This document shows positions 9,999 through 16,754 of a DNA stretch of 16,754 nucleotides, one piece after another. The position numbers and the translations under genes are program-made. Under the pieces are notes generated by a model. It was given only the letters and a program-made list of their open reading frames with translations. It did no database searches and was not told where the DNA came from. The DNA comes from Cristatella mucedo. Its lineage: Eukaryota; Bryozoa; Phylactolaemata; Cristatellidae. Where the stretch lies: NCBI GenBank assembly GCA_009760855.2, contig WPIO01000629.1, positions 1 through 16,754 on the forward strand. Reading direction: 5' to 3'. Position 1 is the first letter of the stretch. The number at the start of each line of letters is the position of its first letter.

Positions 9999-10742
9999 CG
10001 CTCCGAAATGCAGATTTGAAGTTTCTACATATTCCGCGATCTGCTGCAAACTTGTGCGAAACGTGTTATTTACGTGCGAAATGCTTTAAACATGGTGCAG
10101 CACTCTGCTGCCAGTCAGCGCACGCTCCGACATGCAGATTTGAAGTTTCTACATATTCCGCGATCTGCTGCGAACTCGTGCGAAACGTGTTATTTACGTG
10201 CGAAATGCTTTAAACATGGTGCAGCACTCTGCTGCCAGTCAGCGCACGCTCCGAAATGCAGATTTGAAGTTTCTACATATTCCGCGATCTAGTGCGAACT
10301 CGTGCGAAACGTGTTATTTACGTGCGAAATGCTTTAAACATGGTGCAGCACTCTGCTGCCAGTCAGGGCACGCTCCGACATGCAGATTTGAAGTTTCTAC
10401 ACATTCCGCGATCTGGTGCGAACTCGTGCGAAACGTGTTATTTACGTGCGAAATGCTTTAAACATGGTGCAGCACTCTGCTGCCAGTCAGCGCACGCTCC
10501 GACATGCAGATTTGAAGTTTCTACATATTCCGCGATCTGCTGCGAACTTGTGCGAAACGTGTTATTTACGTGCGAAATGCTAAAAACATGGTGCAGCACT
10601 CTGCTGCCAGTCAGCGCACGCTCCGACATGCAGATTTAAAGTTTCTACATATTCCGCGATCTGCTGCGAACTTGTGCGAAACGTGTTATTTACGTGCGAA
10701 ATGCTTTAAACATGGTGCAGCACTCTGCTGCCAGTCAGCGCA
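9999..10742. repeat. Satellite units 82-87
   Basis: All are 124 bp. Unit 84 has GATCTAGTGCG, an otherwise unseen A before GTG, and ends GGGCA. Unit 85 has ACACATTCC and G46, echoing units 35-36. Unit 86 has ATGCTAAAAACATGG in place of ATGCTTTAAACATGG, which removes the TTTAAA site. No other structure is seen. Confidence 0.85.
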
Positions 10743-11116
10743 CGCTCCGAAATGCAGATTTGAAGTTTCTACATATTCCGCGATCTGGTGCGAACTTGTG
10801 CGAAACGTGTTATTTACGTGCGAAATGCTTTAAACATGGTGCAGCACTCTGCTGCCAGTCAGCGCACGCTCCGACATGCAGATTATAAGTTTCTACATAT
10901 TCCGCGATCTGATGCGAACTTGTGCGAAACGTGTTATTTACGTGCGAAATGCTTTAAACATGGTGCAGCACTCTGCTGCCAGTCAGCGCACGCTCCGAAA
11001 TGCAGATTTGAAGTTTCTACATATTCCGCGATCTGATGCGAACTTGTGCGAAACGTGTTATTTACGTGCGAAATGCTTTAAACATGGTGTGCAGCACTCT
11101 GCTGCCAGTCAGCGCA
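10743..11116. repeat. G-A-A three-unit module (units 88-90)
   Basis: This module lies immediately upstream of core C. Unit 88 is G46/T55, unit 89 is A46/T55 with GATTATAAG in the variable 15-20 segment, and unit 90 is A46/T55 with an extra dinucleotide (CATGGTGTGCAGC, 126 bp). The position and order match units 14-16 before core B and units 126-128 before core D. Confidence 0.75.
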
Positions 11117-11860
11117 CGCTCCGACATGCAGATTTGAAGTTTCTAGATATTCCGCGATCTGCTCCGAACTCGTGCGAAACGTGTTATTTACGTGCGAAAT
11201 GCTTTAAACATGGTGCAGCACTCTGCTGCCAGTCACCGCACGCTCCGAAATGCAGATTTGAAGTTTCTACATATTCCGCGATCTGGTGCGAACTCGTGCG
11301 AAACGTGTTATTTACGTGCGAAATGCTTTAAACATGGTGCAGCACTCTGCTGCCAGTCAGCGCACGCTCCGAAATGCAGATTTGAAGTTTCTACATATTC
11401 CGCGATTTGCTGCAAACTCGTGCGAAACGTGTTATTTACGTTCGATATGCTTTAAACATGGTGCAGCACTTTGTTGCCAGCCAGCGCACGCTCCGACATG
11501 CAGATTTAAAGTTTCTGCATATTCCGCGATCTGCTGCGAACTCGTGCCAGACGTGTTATTAACCTGCGAAATGCTTTAAACATGGTGCAGCAATCTGCTG
11601 CATGTCAGGGCACGCTCCGACATGCAGATTTGAAGTTTCTACATCTTCCGCGATCTGCTGCAAACTCGTGCGAAACGTGTTATTTACGTGCGAAATACAT
11701 TAAACATGGTGCAGCACTCTGCTGCAAGTCAGAACACGCTCCGACAGGCAGATTGGAAGTTTCTAGACATTCCGCGATCTGCTCCGAACTCTTGCGAAAC
11801 GTGTTATTTACGTGCGAAATGCTTTAAACATGGTGCAGCACTCTGCTGCCAGTCAGTGCA
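11117..11860. repeat. Higher-order core C (units 91-96)
   Basis: Six 124-bp units carry the diagnostic series. Unit 91 is identical to unit 1 over its full length. Unit 93 has GATTTGCTGCAAAC, CGTTCGATATG and CTTTGTTGCC. Unit 94 has TTTCTGCATATT, CCAGACGTGTTATTAACC and CAATCTGCTGCATGTC. Unit 95 is identical to unit 9. Unit 96 shares GACAGGCAGATTGG and TTTCTAGACATT with unit 22 but also has GCTCCG. Core C is therefore a mosaic, matching core A at some units and core B at others. Confidence 0.88.
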
Positions 11861-12232
11861 CGCTCCGACATGCAGATTTAAAGTTTCTACATATTCCGCG
11901 ATCTGGTGCGAACTTGTGCGAAACGTGTTATTTACGTGCGAAATGCTTTAAACATGGTGCAGCACTCTGCTGCCAGTCAGCGCACGCTCCGAAATGCAGA
12001 TTTGAAGTTTCTACATATTCCGCGATCTGATGCGAACTTGTGCGAAACGTGTTATTTACGTGCGAAATGCTTTAAACATGGTGCAGCACTCTGCTGCCAG
12101 TCAGCGCACGCTCCGAAATGCAGATTTGAAGTTTCTACATATTCCGCGATCTGATGCGAACTTGTGCGAAACGTGTTATTTACGTGCGAAATGCTTTAAA
12201 CATGGTGCAGCACTCTGCTGCCAGTCAGCGCA
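11861..12232. repeat. G-A-A three-unit module (units 97-99)
   Basis: This module closes core C. Unit 97 is C9/TTTAAAG/G46/T55, and units 98 and 99 are A9/G20/A46/T55, as in units 23-25. All three are 124 bp with no private changes that I can see. Confidence 0.8.
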
Positions 12233-12855
12233 CGCTCCGAAATGCAGATTTGAAGTTTCTACATATTCCGCGATCTGCTGCGAACTTGTGCGAAACGTGT
12301 TATTTCCGTGCAAAATGCTTTAAACATGGTGCAGCAATCTGCTGGCAGTCAGCACACGCTCCGACATGCAGATTTGAAGTTTCTACATATTCCGCGATCT
12401 GCTGCGAACTTGTGCGAAACGTGTTATTTACGTGCGAAATGCTTTAAACATGGTGCAGCACTCTGCTGCCAGTCAGCGCACGCTCCGACATGCAGATTTG
12501 GAAGTTTCTACACATTCCGCGATCTGCTGCGAACTCGTGCGAAACGTGTTATTTACGTGCGAAATGCTTTAAACATGGTGCAGCACTCTGCTGCCAGTCA
12601 GTGCACGCTCCGACATGCAGATTTTGAAGTGTCTACATATTCCGCGATCTGGTGCGAACTTGTGCGAAACGTGTTATTTACGTGGGAAATGCGTTAAACA
12701 TGGTGCAGCACTCTGCTGCCAGTCAGGCACACTCTCGAAATGCAGATTTAAAGTTTCAAAGTATTCCGAGATCTGCTGCGAACTTGTGCGAAAACGTGTT
12801 ATTTACGTGCAAAATGCTTTAAACATGGTGCAGCACTCTGCTGCCAGTCAGCGCA
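12233..12855. repeat. Degenerate patch (units 100-104)
   Basis: Four of five units carry several private changes. Unit 100 has TTCCGTGCAAAATG, CAATCTGCTGGCAG and a CACA end. Unit 102 has TTTGGAAG (+1) and ACACATTCC. Unit 103 has TTTTGAAGTGTC (+1), GTGGGAAATGCGTTAAAC and an altered end. Unit 104 starts ACTCTCGAAATG and has TTTCAAAGTATTCCGAG, GCGAAAACG (+1) and GTGCAAAATG. Units 103 and 104 are the most divergent neighbours in the window. A patch poorly reached by homogenisation would look like this. Confidence 0.8.
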
Positions 12856-15212
12856 CGCTCCGACATGCAGATTTGAAGTTTCTACATATTCCGCGATCTG
12901 ATGCGAAACTGTGCGAAACGTGTTATTTACGTGCGAAATGCTTTAAACATGGTGCAGCACTCTGCTGCCAGTCAGCGCACGCTCCGAAATGCAGATTTGA
13001 AGTTTCTACATATTCCGCGATCTGATGCGAACTTGTGCGAAACGTGTTATTTACGTGCGAAATGCTTTAAACATGGTGCAGCACTCTGCTGCCAGTCAGC
13101 GCACGCTCCGACATGCAGATTTGAAGTTTCTACATATTCCGCGATCTGCTGCGAACTCGTGCGAAACGTGTTATTTACGTGCGAAATGCTTTAAACATGG
13201 TGCAGCACTCTGCTGCCAGTCAGCGCACGCTCCGAAATGCAGATTGAAAGTTTCTACATATTCCGCGATCTGGTGCGAACTCGTGCGAAACGTGTTATTT
13301 ACGTGCGAAATGCTTTAAACATGGTGCAGCACTCTGCTGCCAGTCAGCGCACGCTCCGACATGCAGATTTGAAGTTTCTACATATTCCGCGATCTGCTGC
13401 GAACTCGTGCGAAACGTGTTATTTACGTGCGAAATGCTTTAAACATGGTGCAGCACTCTGCTGCCAGTCAGCGCACGCTCCGAAATGCAGATTTGAAGTT
13501 TCTACATATTCCGCGATCTGCTGCAAACTCGTGCGAAACGTGTTATTTACGTGCGAAATGCTTTAAACATGGTGCAGCACTCTGCTGCCAGTCAGCGCAC
13601 GCTCCGACATGCAGATTTGAAGTTTCTACATATTCCGCGATCTGGTGCGAACTCGTGCGAAACGTGTTATTTACGTGCGAAATGCTTTAAACATGGTGCA
13701 GCACTCTGCTGCCAGTCAGCGCACGCTCCGAAATGCAGATTTGAAGTTTCTACATATTCCGCGATCTGATGCGAACTTGTGCGAAACGTGTTATTTACGT
13801 GCGAAATGCTTTAAACATGGTGCAGCACTCTGCTGCCAGTCAGCGCACGCTCCGACATGCAGATTTGAAGTTTCTACATATTCCGCGATCTGCTGCGAAC
13901 TCGTGCGAAACGTGTTATTTACGTGCGAAATGCTTTAAACATGGTGCAGCACTCTGCTGCCAGTCAGCGCACGCTCCGAAATGCAGATTTGAAGTTTCTA
14001 CATATTCCGCGATCTGGTGCGAACTTGTGCGAAACGTGTTATTTACGTGCGAAATGCTTTAAACATGGTGCAGCACTCTGCTGCCAGTCAGTGCGCGCTC
14101 CGACATGCAGATTTAAAGTTTCTACATATTCCGCGATCTGCTGCGAACTCGTGCGAAACGTGTTATTTACGTGCGAAATGCTTTAAACATGGTGCAGCAC
14201 TCTGCTGCCAGTCAGCGCACGCTCCGAAATGCAGAATTGAAGTTTCTACATATTCCGCGATCTGCTGCGAACTCGTGCGAAACGTGTTATTTACGTGCGA
14301 AATGCTTTAAACATGGTGCAGCACTCTGCTGCCAGTCAGCGCACGCTCCGACATGCAGATTTAAAGTTTCTACATATTCCGCGATCTGCTGCGAACTCGT
14401 GCGAAACGTGTTATTTACGTGCGAAATGCTTTAAACATGGTGCAGCACTCTGCTGCCAGTCAGGCGCACGCTCCGAAATGCAGATTTGAAGTTTCTACAT
14501 ATTCCGCGATCTGCTGCAAACTCGTGCGAAACGTGTTATTTACGTGCGAAATGCTTTAAACATGGTGCAGCACTCTGCTGCCAGTCAGCGCACGCTCCGA
14601 CATGCAGATTTAAAGTTTCTACATATTCCGCGATCTGCTGCGAACTTGTGCGAAACGTGTTATTTACGTGCGAAATGCTTTAAACATGGTGCAGCACTCT
14701 GCTGCCAGTCAGCGCACGCTCCGAAATGCAGATTTGAAGTTTCTACATATTCCGCGATCTGATGCGAACTTGTGCGAAACGTGTTATTTACGTGCGAAAT
14801 GCTTTAAACATGGTGCAGCACTCTGCTGCCAGTCAGCGCACGCTCCGACATGCAGATTTGAAGTTTCTACATATTCCGCGATCTGCTACGAACTCGTGCG
14901 AAACGTGTTATTTACGTGCGAAATGCTTTAAACATGGTGCAGCACTCTGCTGCCAGTCAGCGCACGCTCCGAAATGCAGATTTGAAGTTTCTACATATTC
15001 CGCGATCTGCTGCGAACTCGTGCGAAACGTGTTATTTACGTGCGAAATGCTTTAAACATGGTGCAGCACTCTGCTGCCAGTCAGTGCACGCTCCGACATG
15101 CAGATTTAAAGTTTCTACATATTCCGCGATCTGGTGCGAACTTGTGCGAAACGTGTTATTTACGTGCGAAATGCTTTAAACATGGTGCAGCACTCTGCTG
15201 CCAGTCAGCGCA
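12856..15212. repeat. Strictly alternating 248-bp dimer zone (units 105-123)
   Basis: Nineteen consecutive units alternate at position 9 without exception: C in odd-numbered units, A in even-numbered units. This gives a 248-bp period over nine dimers plus one unit. Sites 20, 46 and 55 do not alternate. Only unit 117 departs from 124 bp (+1, GTCAGGCGCACG), and private changes are few: unit 105 CGAAACTGTG, unit 114 GTGCGCG end, unit 116 AGAATTGAAG, unit 121 GCTACGAAC. Units 105-106 are a pair of A46 units without a G46 unit before them. Confidence 0.85.
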
Positions 15213-15460
15213 CGCTCCGACATGCAGATTTGAAGTTTCTACATATTCCGCGATCTGCTGCGAACTCGTGCGAAACGTGTTATTTACGTGCGAAATGCTT
15301 TAAACATGGTGCAGCACTCTGCTGCCAGTCAGTGCACGCTCCGACATGCAGATTTAAAGTTTCTACATATTCCGCGATCTGATGCAAACTTGTGCGAAAC
15401 GTGTTATTTACGTGCGAAATGCTTTAAACATGGTGCAGCACTCTGCTGCCAGTCAGTGCA
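15213..15460. repeat. Satellite units 124-125
   Basis: Both are C9 units with TGCA ends. Unit 125 is TTTAAAG with GATGCAAACTTG. They break the C/A alternation of the preceding zone and lead into the G-A-A module. Both are 124 bp. Confidence 0.85.
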
Positions 15461-15832
15461 CGCTCCGACATGCAGATTTAAAGTTTCTACATATTCCGCG
15501 ATCTGGTGCGAACTTGTGCGAAACGTGTTATTTACGTGCGAAATGCTTTAAAAATGGTGCAGCACTCTGCTGCCAGTCAGCGCACGCTCCGAAATGCAGA
15601 TTTGAAGTTTCTACATATTCCGCGATCTGATGCGAACTTGTGCGAAACGTGTTATTTACGTGCGAAATGCTTTAAACATGGTGCAGCACTCTGCTGCCAG
15701 TCAGCGCACGCTCCGAAATGCAGATTTGAAGTTTCTACATATTCCGCGATCTGATGCGAACTTGTGCGACACGTGTTATTTACGTGCGAAATGCTTTAAA
15801 CATGGTGCAGCACTCTGCTGCCAGTCAGCGCA
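15461..15832. repeat. G-A-A three-unit module (units 126-128)
   Basis: This module lies immediately upstream of core D. Unit 126 is C9/TTTAAAG/G46/T55 with GCTTTAAAAATGG. Units 127 and 128 are A9/A46/T55, and unit 128 carries TGCGACACG, as unit 16 does before core B. The shared TGCGACACG ties this copy to the left flank of core B. Confidence 0.78.
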
Positions 15833-16576
15833 CGCTCCGACATGCAGATTTGAAGTTTCTACATATTCCGCGATCTGCTGCGAACTCGTGCGAAACGTGT
15901 TATTTACGTGCGAAATGCTTTAAACATGGTGCAGCACTCTGCTGCCAGTCACCGCACGCTCCGAAATGCAGATTTGAAGTTTCTACATATTCCGCGATCT
16001 GGTGCGAACTCGTGCGAAACGTGTTATTTACGTGCGAAATGCTTTAAACATGGTGCAGCACTCTGCTGCCAGTCAGCGCACGCTCCGAAATGCAGATTTG
16101 AAGTTTCTACATATTCCGCGATTTGCTGCAAACTCGTGCGAAACGTGTTATTTACGTTCGATATGCTTTAAACATGGTGCAGCACTTTGTTGCCAGCCAG
16201 CGCACGCTCCGACATGCAGATTTAAAGTTTCTACATATTCCGCGATCTGCTGCGAACTCGTGCCAAACGTGTTATTAACGTGCGAAATGCTTTAAACATG
16301 GTGCAGCACTCTGCTGCATGTCAGGGCACGCTCCGACATGCAGATTTGAAGTTTCTACATATTCCGCGATCTGCTGCAAACTCGTGCGAAACGTGTTATT
16401 TACGTGCGAAATGCTTTAAACATGGTGCAGCACTCTTCTGTCAGTCAGCGCACGCTCCGAAATGCAGATTTGAAGTTTCTACATATTCCGCGATCTGCTG
16501 CGAACTCTTGCGAAACGTGTTATTTACGTGCGAAATGCTTTAAACATGGTGCAGCACTCTGCTGCCAGTCAGTGCA
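15833..16576. repeat. Higher-order core D (units 129-134)
   Basis: Six 124-bp units carry the series in partly smoothed form. Unit 129 keeps the CACC end but has ACATATT in place of TAGATATT. Unit 131 is identical to unit 93 over its full length. Unit 132 has GTGCCAAACGTGTTATTAACG and GCATGTCAGGG. Unit 133 has GCAAACTCG but ends CACTCTTCTGTCAG. Unit 134 keeps AACTCTTG and the TGCA end but starts as an ordinary A9/G20 unit. The loss of some marks while others stay suggests conversion toward the consensus. Confidence 0.85.
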
Positions 16577-16754
16577 CGCTCCGACATGCAGATTTAAAGT
16601 TTCTACATATTCCGCGATCTGGTGCGAACTTGTGCGAAACGTGTTATTTACGTGCGAAATGCTTTAAACATGGTGCAGCACTCTGCTGCCAGTCAGCGCA
16701 CGCTCCGAAATGCAGATTTGAAGTTTCTACATATTCCGCGATCTGATGCGAACT
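16577..16754. repeat. Start of a G-A-A module, cut by window end (units 135-136)
   Basis: Unit 135 is C9/TTTAAAG/G46/T55. Unit 136 is A9/G20/A46 and stops after 54 bp at the window end. They match units 23-24 and 97-98, which follow cores B and C. A third A46 unit would be expected just outside the window. Confidence 0.75.

Larger units (their letters stand above)
1..16754. repeat. 124-bp satellite DNA array (136 head-to-tail units)
   Basis: A single 124-bp unit repeats in the same orientation across the entire window, with no spacer and no edge at either end. Of 136 units, 134 are full-length (123-130 bp), one is deleted to 55 bp and the last is cut by the window end. Summing the unit lengths accounts for every base: +29 bp of small indels and -69 bp in the deleted unit. 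The consensus has C32, G29 and 11 CpGs. Most substitutions fall at a few sites (9, 20, 46, 55, 120-122). Tandem satellites of this size are typical of eukaryotic heterochromatin and centromeres; placing it there is inference. I do not recognise the family. A tandem gene array is unlikely, because every frame is closed regularly and 124 is not a multiple of three. Confidence 0.98.

Noticed and set aside
10438-10629. A minus-strand open frame of 63 codons
   Set aside because: It arises because unit 86 reads GCTAAAAAC in place of GCTTTAAAC, removing a minus-strand stop. The normal unit has several minus-strand stops.
1-16754. CRISPR array
   Set aside because: Repeats are 124 bp and contiguous, with no unique spacers between them and no cas gene.
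1-16754. Tandem family of cysteine-rich peptides (CETCYLRAKC and similar)
   Set aside because: The cysteine-rich peptide is one frame of the satellite. It is not carried in a constant frame from unit to unit, because 124 is not divisible by three, and the deleted and indel-bearing units show no frame preservation.
1-16754. Transposable element or retrotransposon fragments inserted in the array
   Set aside because: Every base is accounted for by satellite units and small indels. There are no terminal repeats, target-site duplications, poly-A tails or foreign sequence.

Overview
The whole window is one uninterrupted tandem satellite array. The unit is 124 bp, always in the same orientation, and runs from the first base to the last with no unique sequence and no array edge. 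I count 136 units: 134 full-length (123-130 bp, 110 of them exactly 124 bp), one internally deleted unit of 55 bp (3976-4030), and a 54-bp partial unit at the right end. I see no gene, RNA gene, transposon, CRISPR array or conventional regulatory site. The many overlapping open frames are an arithmetic by-product of the repeat.

An array like this points to a eukaryotic nuclear genome, probably centromeric, pericentromeric or other heterochromatin. I do not recognise the monomer and cannot name the species or the satellite family. The consensus is about 49% GC with 11 CpGs per 124 bp (observed/expected about 1.5), so CpG is not depleted.

Unit coordinates used throughout: unit 1 starts at base 1 (cgctccga), and position n means position n within the unit. 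Starts step by 124 within each of these runs: 1-2233 (units 1-19); 2359 (20); 2484-2980 (21-25); 3108-3976 (26-33); 4031-4775 (34-40); 4901-5149 (41-43); 5274-5398 (44-45); 5521 (46); 5648 (47); 5771-5895 (48-49); 6018-6142 (50-51); 6268-6392 (52-53); 6518-6890 (54-57); 7016-7264 (58-60); 7389-7513 (61-62); 7636-8380 (63-69); 8503-8875 (70-73); 9000-9248 (74-76); 9374-9622 (77-79); 9745-9869 (80-81); 9999-10991 (82-90); 11117-12481 (91-102); 12606 (103); 12731 (104); 12856-14344 (105-117); 14469-16701 (118-136).

The array is not a uniform monomer repeat. Five sites carry most of the common variation: position 9 (C/A), 20 (G/A), 46 (C/G/A), 55 (C/T) and 120-122. On these, a higher-order pattern appears. 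A divergent core of six units occurs four times (1-1240 in expanded form, 1985-2731, 11117-11860, 15833-16576). Each core is bounded, where the window shows it, by a three-unit module with the position-46 order G-A-A. Between the cores lie a G46 run (3108-3727), an indel-rich zone (4775-7635), a well homogenised zone (7636-9868), a degenerate patch (12233-12855) and a strictly alternating dimer zone (12856-15212).

Within each unit, two structures stand out: three TGCGAA hexamers with AA/TT steps phased at 10 bp, and a short perfect inverted repeat, GCAGCA-CTC-TGCTGC. These are the most plausible places for a protein-binding or chromatin function. The layout looks shaped by unequal exchange and conversion between units rather than by coding selection.
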